46,153 nt of DNA, from NCBI GenBank assembly GCA_964583165.1, contig CAZOVK010000009.1, positions 1 to 46,153 on the forward strand. The letters are read 5' to 3'. Of the stretch, positions 16,469-22,657 are shown piece after piece (position 1 is the stretch's first letter; each line of letters opens with the position of its first letter). The translations under genes were made by a program, and so were the position numbers. Origin of the DNA: CAZOVK01 sp964583165. GTDB lineage: Bacteria > Bacillota > Clostridia > Lachnospirales > WRAX01. Below the pieces are notes generated by a model. That model was not told the origin of the DNA. It searched no databases and saw nothing but the letters and a program-made list of their open reading frames with translations.

Positions 16469-17568
16469 TATTTCCCCTCCTTCGCGAGTTCTATAACGCG
16501 CTCTTTGGCTTTTAAGCGTTTCTGCCCGAACGGGCCTTGACGTAAAGCCAACAAACGCTCTCTGATTTCGTTTTTCTTCTGTTCGGCTTCGTTTTTTCCA
16601 ACCAAACCCAGACTTTCGGCAATCGCAACACCCGCGAGTCTGCCCTCGTCCATGGCTGTGTTGGCTTCTTCAACGCCCGCCGTATCACCTGCTACATAAA
16701 TACCCGACACACTCGATTCCATATTCTCGTCATGAACGGGCATGAAACCGCCCAGTTCGGGTATAAACTCATGGCGAACACCGCGCATCCACGCGATTTC
16801 CGTTAGCGGACGCAAGCCCGCCGCCAGACAAATTACGTCAACATCAATCGTCTTTTCCGTACCCTTTATTATCTGCCACTTTTCATCAACCTGAGCGATA
16901 ACGGCACGTTCAACTTGCTCCGCACCCTCTGCTCTTACAATTGTATGCGCAAGATAGAACGGTACGCCCGCACGGCGAACCTTCGCGGCATGAACGCCAT
17001 ACGCGCCTATACGCGGTGAACCCTCTAATATACCCGCAACTTCCGCGCCTGCTTGAAGAAGCTGATATGACACGATAACGCCCACATTACCGCTACCGAC
17101 CATCAAAACACGCTGACCCGGCAACACACGGTTTACGTTAATCATAGTCTGAGCCGCTCCCGCGCCCATAACGCCCGGCAACGTCCAACCGGGGAAGCTT
17201 ACGGCATTTTCTGACGCGCCCGTGGCTACAAGTATGCGTTTCGCTTCAACGCGAACGAGTTTACCCTCGCGTAAAACGCCAATTTCTTTGTCGGGGAACA
17301 ACCCAATCGCCGAAGAATCTAGCCAAACATCAATGCCTAGCTCTTGCGTCTGCTCTAACAGGCGTTTACCTATATCCACGCCGCGGACGCCCGCTTCATG
17401 TGCCTTCGAACCGAAAAATTTATGTATCTGCTTAAACAACTGACCGCCCGGCCTTTTGTTCTCGTCTATGACCAATGGCTTCCCGCCCAGTTTGGCTATT
17501 TCAATTGCCGCCGCAAGCCCCGCGGGACCGCCGCCTATGATTGCAATATCCGTGAAGAAATCAGCCAT
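16468..17568 (-). CDS. FAD/NAD(P)-binding oxidoreductase, HcnB/alpha-type subunit
   Basis: 366 residues of the pyridine-nucleotide-disulfide reductase fold with two dinucleotide-binding sites: AIIGGGPAGLAAA at about residues 9-21 for FAD and a second at VLMVGSGNVGVIV near 150. The GIYVAGDTAGVEEA segment near 290 is the FAD-contact motif typical of this class. In HcnABC and D-hydroxyproline dehydrogenase complexes this subunit accepts electrons from the substrate-oxidising flavoprotein. Its usual C-terminal BFD-like [2Fe-2S] domain is absent and is found in the next gene instead. The start ATG 17568 follows GCAGGTGA and lies 8 bases inside the preceding 2Fe-2S gene. Assignment to this subunit type is good; electron acceptor unknown. 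Confidence 0.88.
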   Translation of the reverse strand: MADFFTDIAIIGGGPAGLAAAIEIAKLGGKPLVIDENKRPGGQLFKQIHKFFGSKAHEAGVRGVDIGKRLLEQTQELGIDVWLDSSAIGLFPDKEIGVLREGKLVRVEAKRILVATGASENAVSFPGWTLPGVMGAGAAQTMINVNRVLPGQRVLMVGSGNVGVIVSYQLLQAGAEVAGILEGSPRIGAYGVHAAKVRRAGVPFYLAHTIVRAEGAEQVERAVIAQVDEKWQIIKGTEKTIDVDVICLAAGLRPLTEIAWMRGVRHEFIPELGGFMPVHDENMESSVSGIYVAGDTAGVEEANTAMDEGRLAGVAIAESLGLVGKNEAEQKKNEIRERLLALRQGPFGQKRLKAKERVIELAKEGK

Positions 17569-17890
17569 GATTCACCTGCTCTCTTCTTGCCCCACCAAAG
17601 CCCATTTGTGTTTCTATAACCATGCCCTCTTCAACGGGCGTAATACATGTTCTGACATTCGGCACGCCGTTAACAGTCATTACACAGTCCGTACACTGCC
17701 CAATCCCGCAATAAAGTCCACGCGGGCGGTGTTGCTTTGTTGTGTAACGGTGAATGCGTATGCCGTTCGCAAGCAGAGCCGCCGCTATGACCTCGCCGCG
17801 TTTTGCCTTATACGCCGCGCCGTCAATTGTGATATTGACATCTGTTTCTGTCGTTTCTTCGCCCAAAATCGGATGATGAGAAACCCTCAT
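17561..17890 (-). CDS. Small [2Fe-2S] ferredoxin-like subunit, HcnA/gamma-type
   Basis: 109 residues. A plant-type [2Fe-2S] fold is indicated by the Cys pattern CGIGQCTDC followed by a distal RTCIT, with a further AAALLANG helix at about 35-45 typical of the HcnA/SoxA-gamma group. It is the first gene of the leftward seven-gene operon and overlaps the alpha-type subunit by 8 bases. ATG 17890 is preceded by AAGGAGGG with 9 bases spacing; the frame runs open to 18013 but those residues lie across the promoter region and have no ribosome binding site. Promoter -10 at 17929-17924, so the 5' leader is short (about 27 bases). Confidence 0.88.
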   Translation of the reverse strand: MRVSHHPILGEETTETDVNITIDGAAYKAKRGEVIAAALLANGIRIHRYTTKQHRPRGLYCGIGQCTDCVMTVNGVPNVRTCITPVEEGMVIETQMGFGGARREQVNHG

Positions 17891-17923
17891 TCGGTTTTGC
17901 CCTCCTTTTTGGTTTATAAGATG

Positions 17924-17952
17924 ATTATAAAACAAATTGGTCAACTTTGCAA
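17924..17952 (-). promoter_or_regulatory. Promoter of the dehydrogenase/AOR operon
   Basis: Minus strand -35 TTGCAA (17952-17947), 17-base spacer, -10 TATAAT (17929-17924). The -35 box overlaps the left arm of the inverted repeat at 17949-17959. Confidence 0.75.
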
Positions 17953-18002
17953 GTGGTATGACCAGATATTTTTTATTCTGGTTTATTTGTAATACCACTT
18001 GC
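17949..18002. promoter_or_regulatory. Symmetrical operator between divergent promoters (probable GntR/FCD site)
   Basis: Perfect 11-bp inverted repeat GCAAGTGGTAT (17949-17959) / ATACCACTTGC (17992-18002), with a nested ACCAGA (17961-17966) / TCTGGT (17977-17982). The left part contains TGGTATGACCA (17954-17964), the TGGTnnnACCA palindrome bound by FadR/PdhR/LldR-type FCD regulators. Each outer arm overlaps the -35 box of one of the two divergent promoters, so the adjacent regulator could shut both off, possibly by looping. Confidence 0.75.
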
Positions 18003-18026
18003 ATAATTCCCAAATTAGGTTATAAT
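17999..18026 (+). promoter_or_regulatory. Promoter of the regulator/racemase operon
   Basis: -35 TTGCAT (17999-18004), 16-base spacer, -10 TATAAT (18021-18026). The -35 overlaps the right arm of the operator. Confidence 0.65.
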
Positions 18027-18058
18027 TAGAACGGACGTAAAATAGTTAGGATGATGAT

Positions 18059-18763
18059 ATGCAGTTTGAAACGATTAAGAAGAGCAACACCCCGCTGTTG
18101 ATTGTGCAACAAATTCTTGACACGCTCAAAAGCGGTGACCTAAAACCCGGCGATAAACTGCCGTCAGAGCGTGAGCTTTGTCGCATGTTTGGCGTTGGGC
18201 GTTCATCTGTGCGCGAAGCTATACGGATATTGGTGGTAATGGGCTATCTCGAAAGTCACCACGGCAAGGGGACTTATCTGCGGAAGTTTGACGGCATGGT
18301 AGATTTGTCGCTGGATGAGTGGGAGAATTCGCTCAAAAAGGTTCCGATTGTGGACTTGATGGAGGCACGCGTACTGCTTGAAGCGGGTTTGGTACGGATT
18401 GTTGCCGAACGCGCCGAACCTGAGGACTTCGAACACCTCAGCGCGCTCATTACCGCGATGGACAATGCCGAATCTGACCAGGAATATCTCGACATTGACC
18501 TCCGCTTTCACATGTCGCTTGCGGATATGACCAATAACGTCGTACTCATGAAGCTCATGAAGACAGTCATGGGCGAGTTGAATAAATATAAGAAATATTT
18601 CCTTGCGGGTTCGCCTTTCACACGGTCAGAAACCGTGCGGCTCTCGTATGAGTTCATTGAGCTACTCAAACAGGGGCTTGTAGACGAGGCTGAGACGAAC
18701 CACCGAAAACATCTTGAATTGGTTGTAGGTAACTGGAAGAATATGAACGAATCCAATAATTAG
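18059..18763 (+). CDS. GntR-family regulator, FadR/FCD subfamily
   Basis: 234 residues. Residues ~8-75 are a GntR winged helix-turn-helix (LKPGDKLPSERELCRMFGV, then RSSVREAIRIL). Residues ~95-220 are an all-helical FCD effector domain with the metal/ligand residues expected of that family: D and H in the LDIDLRFHMSLA stretch and a later ETNHRKHLE His. It is divergent from the dehydrogenase/AOR operon and 9 bases ahead of the proline-racemase-family gene, and the intergenic region contains a TGGTnnnACCA operator. The most likely role is repression of both operons relieved by a pathway intermediate. ATG 18059 has only a weak TTAGGATG ribosome binding site. Confidence 0.92.
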   Translation: MQFETIKKSNTPLLIVQQILDTLKSGDLKPGDKLPSERELCRMFGVGRSSVREAIRILVVMGYLESHHGKGTYLRKFDGMVDLSLDEWENSLKKVPIVDLMEARVLLEAGLVRIVAERAEPEDFEHLSALITAMDNAESDQEYLDIDLRFHMSLADMTNNVVLMKLMKTVMGELNKYKKYFLAGSPFTRSETVRLSYEFIELLKQGLVDEAETNHRKHLELVVGNWKNMNESNN

Positions 18764-18772
18764 GGGGCTTTG

Positions 18773-19780
18773 ATGAGAATCAGACGCGCGTTCCAAACAA
18801 TTGACACCCACACCGAGGGCGAACCCACGCGCACGATTGTGGGCGGCATACCCGTAATACCCGGCGACACAATGGCTGACAAGATGCTTTATATGAAAGA
18901 ACACAATGACTGGATACGCGAGCTTCTCATGTACGAGCCACGCGGCAACGAGGTAATGTCGGGCTGTATTCTCACACCACCCTGCAACCCCGCCGCCGAT
19001 ATCGGCGTTTTATATCTCGAAGTCGGCGGTTGGTTGCCTATGTGTGGGCACGACACGGTCGGCGTTGTAACGGCTATGATTGAGGCGGGGCTTGTGCCTG
19101 TGACAGAGCCGTATACATATATAACGCTTGACACACCCGCCGGGCTTGTGAAAGTCAAGGCGTTGGTTCAAGATACTGTCTGTAAAGAGGTTTCGTTTAC
19201 GAATATCCCGTCGTTCGTAATGGCGCGTGATGTCGTGGTTGACGTGCCGGGTTATGGTGAGCTGAAAATGGATATAGCTTACGGCGGGAATGTCTACGCG
19301 ATTCTGCCCGCATCGGCTGTTGGGCTTACTGTTTGCCCTGAAAATTCAAAGAAACTCATTGAAGCCTTCCATATTATCAAAAAGGCGGTCAATGAACAAG
19401 TGAGTATTCAACATCCGTCGAAGCCGTTTATCAACTATGTGACGCATGTCGAATTTTCGGACGTTCCGTCACACCCCGAAGCACATATGCGTAACGCAGT
19501 TGTCCTACCGCCGGGCGCGATTGACCGTTCACCATGCGGAACGGGCACGTCCGCGAAGATGGCACTGCTACACGCTAAAGGCGAACTCGCCGTCGGTCAG
19601 AGCTTTGTCCATGAAAGCATAATCGGTACAATCTTCAAGTGTCAAATAGTTGAGGAAACTGAAGAATCGGGCATAGCCGCCGTTACACCAGAAATCACGG
19701 GGCGCGCATGGGTAACCGGCATGAACAACTTCATGCTTGACCCCGAAGACCCATTCCCAAGGGGTTTCATTCTATCGTAA
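18773..19780 (+). CDS. Proline racemase family enzyme; candidate 4-hydroxyproline 2-epimerase
   Basis: 335 residues, family length. Both catalytic cysteines are present: C91 in MCGHDT and C255 in DRSPCGTGTS, so the protein should be a two-base racemase or epimerase. That distinguishes it from trans-3-hydroxy-L-proline dehydratases, in which the first Cys is replaced. Linked to an HcnABC-like dehydrogenase and a DapA-family protein, 4-hydroxyproline 2-epimerase (trans-4-hydroxy-L-proline to cis-4-hydroxy-D-proline) is the best-supported role; plain proline racemase is the main alternative because MCGHDT occurs in either group as far as I recall. ATG 18773 sits 5 bases after AGGGGG; the in-frame TTG at 18770 is too close. 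It ends with a one-base overlap (TAATG) with the next gene. Confidence 0.88.
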   Translation: MRIRRAFQTIDTHTEGEPTRTIVGGIPVIPGDTMADKMLYMKEHNDWIRELLMYEPRGNEVMSGCILTPPCNPAADIGVLYLEVGGWLPMCGHDTVGVVTAMIEAGLVPVTEPYTYITLDTPAGLVKVKALVQDTVCKEVSFTNIPSFVMARDVVVDVPGYGELKMDIAYGGNVYAILPASAVGLTVCPENSKKLIEAFHIIKKAVNEQVSIQHPSKPFINYVTHVEFSDVPSHPEAHMRNAVVLPPGAIDRSPCGTGTSAKMALLHAKGELAVGQSFVHESIIGTIFKCQIVEETEESGIAAVTPEITGRAWVTGMNNFMLDPEDPFPRGFILS

Positions 19781-20229
19781 TGAATATTCTATTACCGAAA
19801 CAAGTAGACAATAAGTTTGAGGGTCGCCGCGTTATAGTTTGGGTATTCATGGCAATAGCCGTTATCAGCACAGTCAGAAGCTGTATTCACATCTTCGCGA
19901 CTGACGGCGGCGCAAACAGTATTGCAAGCTTGTCACTGGAAAGCGGCGCGGAGAACATCATCTTTGCGTTCGGACTCTGGGGCGTTTCACAGCTTGTCTA
20001 CGCGCTGATTCAGTTGATTATCGCGTTTAGATACAATAAACTTGTACCGCTCATGTATGTCATTCTGATACTTGAAACTCTCGGGCGCATGTTAATAGGT
20101 CTAATCAAAGCACCCATTCTAGCTCACACCCCACCGGGCGCAATCGGGAATTATGTAATGCTACCGCTCGCGCTCATCATGTTAATACTCGCTTTTATAC
20201 CTCAGAATCGCAAAAATAGGGCCGCCTAA
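19780..20229 (+). CDS. Small integral membrane protein, unknown function
   Basis: 149 residues with four predicted transmembrane segments (about 20-40, 62-85, 92-112 and 120-142) and a basic C-terminus (NRKNRAA). No family recognised. Its start codon overlaps the stop of the racemase-family gene (TAATG), so it is translationally coupled to it and probably belongs to the same catabolic unit. Too small for a typical secondary transporter; it may be an accessory membrane protein. The downstream hairpin terminator ends the operon. Confidence 0.75.
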   Translation: MNILLPKQVDNKFEGRRVIVWVFMAIAVISTVRSCIHIFATDGGANSIASLSLESGAENIIFAFGLWGVSQLVYALIQLIIAFRYNKLVPLMYVILILETLGRMLIGLIKAPILAHTPPGAIGNYVMLPLALIMLILAFIPQNRKNRAA

Positions 20230-20239
20230 AGGCGGCCTT
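20217..20239. terminator. Bidirectional terminator between convergent genes
   Basis: Stem GGCCGCC-TAAA-GGCGGCC (20220-20237). On the minus strand it is followed by CTATTTTTG, so it serves the leftward gene at 20263-20811 best, and it overlaps the last codons of the rightward membrane-protein gene. Confidence 0.75.
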
Positions 20240-20262
20240 GCGTCTGGGTTCGTGTTATCATG

Positions 20263-20811
20263 TTAGTTGTCGCTCTTTCCACTCACGGGCGAACCCACAA
20301 GAAAGCCCACACAACCCGACACTAAATCCCTCAGATGGGAGGCAGTTGTGGCTGTTGAAGCGTCTAATGTAAAGAAATTACGCGCAATGAGAAGCGCCAG
20401 AAGCGCCACAACACCTATTGCAGTAGTAATGATGATTTGCTCTTTGCTCGCTGTTATTTCAGCTGCTCGGTCATTGGTTTCTGTTGTCGTCACACCACCC
20501 GATGTTGGTGTCTCGGCGTCAGTCGTGAAGCCGATTTTAGCTGTTGGCACATCATTTGACGTTTTGCTGTCTGAAACCGCGTTCACCGTGGGCTGTGAAG
20601 TGGTCGTTACCGAATCGGCCAAGTCACGACGACGAATGAAGTTCGCGCTCAATATATAGCCGAATATCGCGGCTGATGTAGTGCGAACAACAACATCAAT
20701 ACCCGTTGTATACACTGAATCACCCATACCGGTGAACAGCCCATAAATTATCTGCGCTTGTAATATGAACATAATGATAATCAAACATTTGTCAACCAGT
20801 CGTATTTTCAT
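20263..20811 (-). CDS. Membrane protein of unknown function
   Basis: 182 residues. Transmembrane segments are predicted at about 8-28, 40-58 and 129-149, with a weaker hydrophobic stretch near the C-terminus (about 163-177). Between them lies a polar Thr/Ser/Asp-rich linker (~65-125: repeated TTT, TTE, TS) that looks unstructured. No family recognised; the overall plan vaguely recalls holin-like or cell-envelope proteins, but nothing supports that. ATG 20811 is chosen because GTGGGG stands 6 bases upstream; an in-frame GTG at 20829 has no such signal. Promoter TTGCAA-17-TAATAT at 20844-20872 is directly upstream. Confidence 0.65.
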   Translation of the reverse strand: MKIRLVDKCLIIIMFILQAQIIYGLFTGMGDSVYTTGIDVVVRTTSAAIFGYILSANFIRRRDLADSVTTTSQPTVNAVSDSKTSNDVPTAKIGFTTDAETPTSGGVTTTETNDRAAEITASKEQIIITTAIGVVALLALLIARNFFTLDASTATTASHLRDLVSGCVGFLVGSPVSGKSDN

Positions 20812-20843
20812 GAAATACCCCACAATCACCCTTGCTTATTGGT

Positions 20844-20872
20844 ATATTATGCTTCATGATTGTTGATTGCAA
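20844..20872 (-). promoter_or_regulatory. Promoter of the 20263-20811 membrane-protein gene
   Basis: Minus strand -35 TTGCAA (20872-20867), 17-base spacer, -10 TAATAT (20849-20844). The -35 box adjoins the T-tract of the preceding terminator. Confidence 0.6.
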
Positions 20873-20873
20873 T

Positions 20874-20903
20874 AAAAAAGACAAGGTATTTACCATGTCT
20901 TTT
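20874..20903 (-). terminator. Terminator of the three-gene leftward unit
   Basis: Minus strand hairpin AAAAGACATGGTA/TACCTTGTCTTTT (one mismatched position) followed by TTTTTT-type tail, beginning 2 bases after the stop of the 20905-21483 gene. Confidence 0.8.
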
Positions 20904-20904
20904 G

Positions 20905-21483
20905 CTATTCGGTGAACCCTGTGACCGAAAAATCGGCTTGTGGGTTGGTGTTGTATTGTGAAAAAATCGTCCATAACATACTTTGACTGTCTGACAACCC
21001 AGATAACTCTAAAAGAAACACCCCATTTTCGGAGCTATCACCAATCACCGACTTCAACACATTAGAGCTGTTTGGCTCTAAATAGTCCAATTGGACCCGC
21101 TTTATGTCGTCACGTATAGATACCACGGCACAAACGCCGTCAGTGTTATAATACAACGGGATAATTCCGATACCATCAACGAGTTTAACAGGTCTTATCT
21201 CCTCCATTGAGAAAAGCCACTGCTCCTTATAGGTAGCAAAAAAACCTATCTCGTCATCATACCGCACGATATAAAAACTACTTGGTGTATTCAAATCGCC
21301 GCTCTCAGGCTTTACAGTGAAAATAATCTCCGCGTTCTCGGCAAGGCTACGGCGCATTATGGCGTTTACCCTCTGTTCATTTGTAAAATAAGGCAAACCA
21401 TTGACTATATAAACAAATATCATTACCACAAGTATAGCCAATACATTTATCAGAATTTTCAGCTTAAAATTGGGCTCTTTCAT
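20905..21483 (-). CDS. Hypothetical membrane-anchored extracytoplasmic protein
   Basis: 192 residues. One N-terminal transmembrane segment (about 9-26, preceded by KLK) and a ~165-residue predicted extracellular domain of mixed strands; no Cys lipobox. I recognise no family. Its start overlaps the stop of the next upstream gene by 4 bases (ATGA), so it is coupled to it, and the third member of the unit is a SnoaL-like protein. The similar plan of the two anchored proteins (short tail, helix, soluble domain) suggests they may work as a pair at the cell surface. Confidence 0.65.
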   Translation of the reverse strand: MKEPNFKLKILINVLAILVVMIFVYIVNGLPYFTNEQRVNAIMRRSLAENAEIIFTVKPESGDLNTPSSFYIVRYDDEIGFFATYKEQWLFSMEEIRPVKLVDGIGIIPLYYNTDGVCAVVSIRDDIKRVQLDYLEPNSSNVLKSVIGDSSENGVFLLELSGLSDSQSMLWTIFSQYNTNPQADFSVTGFTE

Positions 21484-22046
21484 TGACGTTCCTCCAGCGG
21501 TATAACTATCGCAACATCTTGCCCATATCTGTCAAACCGTAAGGTCAGTTCTGACGCGCTTAAATCCAAATCGCTCACCCACATTTCGTAATAGGTAGAG
21601 AACAAACCTGTATGCGCGAGATTGCCTATCACCTCTTTCTCTGAAACGTATCCATAATCCCTTGCTTGATAGGTATTACCTATATTGTCCGTGGCGTAAA
21701 GACTTCTGTAAAACATGGGCGAACGTAACCACGGGTTCAAGTTCGATGCTTTAAGTACGAATAAAGCCATGCCGGACGTTAAGTCACCTTGTTCATTTCT
21801 ATACGTTATAACCTGCATACGCGGCACTGAAAGCTTGTAATCACCCGCCTTGACTGGTGCGGGCGGTTTTATTTCTGATATGTTTATGATATACGAGCTG
21901 TCAGAAAGACGTTCAAAATAAGGGTTATAATTATAACCCGATAACAGGTAATCCAAATTATTTCTATGGTTGATGGCAAAGAACACGGCGAAAATCACAG
22001 CCGCCCACGCCAAAACTTTACTAATCTTCCACAGTTTGATTTTCAC
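21480..22046 (-). CDS. Hypothetical membrane-anchored extracytoplasmic protein
   Basis: 188 residues with one N-terminal transmembrane segment (about 9-25, following KLWKISK) and a soluble domain rich in aromatic residues and short strands. A segment near the middle (VLKASNLNPWLRSPMFYRS) and the final LRFDRYGQDVAIVIPL look like an immunoglobulin-type beta fold similar to DUF4352-like domains, but I cannot confirm that. It is the second gene of a three-gene leftward unit, 14 bases behind the SnoaL-like gene and overlapping the next by 4 bases. Confidence 0.65.
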   Translation of the reverse strand: MKIKLWKISKVLAWAAVIFAVFFAINHRNNLDYLLSGYNYNPYFERLSDSSYIINISEIKPPAPVKAGDYKLSVPRMQVITYRNEQGDLTSGMALFVLKASNLNPWLRSPMFYRSLYATDNIGNTYQARDYGYVSEKEVIGNLAHTGLFSTYYEMWVSDLDLSASELTLRFDRYGQDVAIVIPLEERQ

Positions 22047-22060
22047 TGAACACCCCGTCT

Positions 22061-22441
22061 TTAATTTATCGGAGTACCTATCTTCTTATCCAAGCGCCAT
22101 TGCGGAGCCACCCCGTCGTCGCCCCAATATTCGTTCAAAACAGATATTTCATCGCCACAAAACTCAAAAAACGATGTTGCGTGGAAAGACGAGCTTTCGT
22201 CAGCCGCCCAAACCCGCGTTACAGAAATAGTCAAATCGCCCATTTGTTCTATACGCTCGACCTGGCTACACCACTCCCCGGGGTACTCACAATTTGCCCT
22301 TACATACTCATCAACCGTAAATTGTTCATTTGTATTATTCCAACGCACATAGGCGTTCGGTGCAAAATAAGCCTTTAACGACGCCGCGTCTTGCACTGCT
22401 ACGTCATTCCAGAATTTCTTTATAAGCTGTTCCCTATCCAT
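22061..22441 (-). CDS. SnoaL-like (NTF2-fold) protein
   Basis: 126 residues with the cone-shaped NTF2/SnoaL fold pattern: N-terminal helices (REQLIKKFWNDVAVQD, then LKAYFAPNAYVRWNN) and then antiparallel strands (TISVTRVWAAD, SFHATSFFEF, ISVLNEYWGDDG). The terminal EYWGDDG.PQWR motif is common in stand-alone clostridial members often labelled nuclear transport factor 2 family. The biochemical role of such singletons is generally unknown. ATG 22441 follows AGGGG. First gene of a unit that includes two membrane-anchored proteins; a TTGACA at 22491-22486 upstream lies inside the tRNA-Sec terminator, but its -10 partner is weak. Confidence 0.8.
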   Translation of the reverse strand: MDREQLIKKFWNDVAVQDAASLKAYFAPNAYVRWNNTNEQFTVDEYVRANCEYPGEWCSQVERIEQMGDLTISVTRVWAADESSSFHATSFFEFCGDEISVLNEYWGDDGVAPQWRLDKKIGTPIN

Positions 22442-22469
22442 TTCAAATATCCCCTAATCGATATAGTCT

Positions 22470-22519
22470 AAAATACATCAAAATCTGTCAACTTGAACCG
22501 ACAGCTTTTGATGTATTTT
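22470..22519 (-). terminator. Long terminator hairpin after tRNA-Sec
   Basis: Minus strand AAAATACATCAAAA/TTTTGATGTATTTT (14 bp) enclosing CTGTC/GACAG with a 10-base loop. The right end touches the encoded CCA of tRNA-Sec. A TTGACA (22491-22486) usable as -35 for the next gene lies within it. Confidence 0.75.
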
Positions 22520-22613
22520 GGCGGAGGCATGTGGGAATCGAACCCACCCACGGCTTTATGGCCGCAGCACGATTTTGAAGACCGGCAGGCACACCAGTTA
22601 CCTTTCTGCCTCC
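22519..22613 (-). tRNA. selC: tRNA-Sec(TCA), selenocysteine
   Basis: 95 bases including encoded CCA. Diagnostic features are an extended acceptor stem (GGAGGCAG opposite TGCCTCC), anticodon loop CTTCAAA with anticodon TCA (reads UGA), long variable arm (GCGGC-CATAAA-GCCGT) and T-arm GTGGG-TTCGATT-CCCAC; discriminator G. The anticodon stem appears to carry a bulged T on its 3' side. The length and UCA anticodon exclude tRNA-Ser and tRNA-Leu. Its presence implies that the genome also has SelA, SelB and SelD and UGA-containing selenoprotein genes, none of which are in the window. A strong promoter and a terminator flank it. Confidence 0.94.
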
Positions 22614-22620
22614 ACCTATA

Positions 22621-22649
22621 ATAATAAAGCCTACAGCAGAATTTGTCAA
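22621..22649 (-). promoter_or_regulatory. Promoter of tRNA-Sec
   Basis: Minus strand -35 TTGACA (22649-22644), 17-base spacer, -10 TATTAT (22626-22621); predicted start close to the mature 5' end at 22613. Confidence 0.85.
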
Positions 22650-22657
22650 GAAAATTC

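Noticed and set aside
22519..22613. tRNA-Ser or tRNA-Leu because of the long variable arm
   Set aside because: The anticodon is TCA (UGA reader), the acceptor is extended and the D-arm fits tRNA-Sec.
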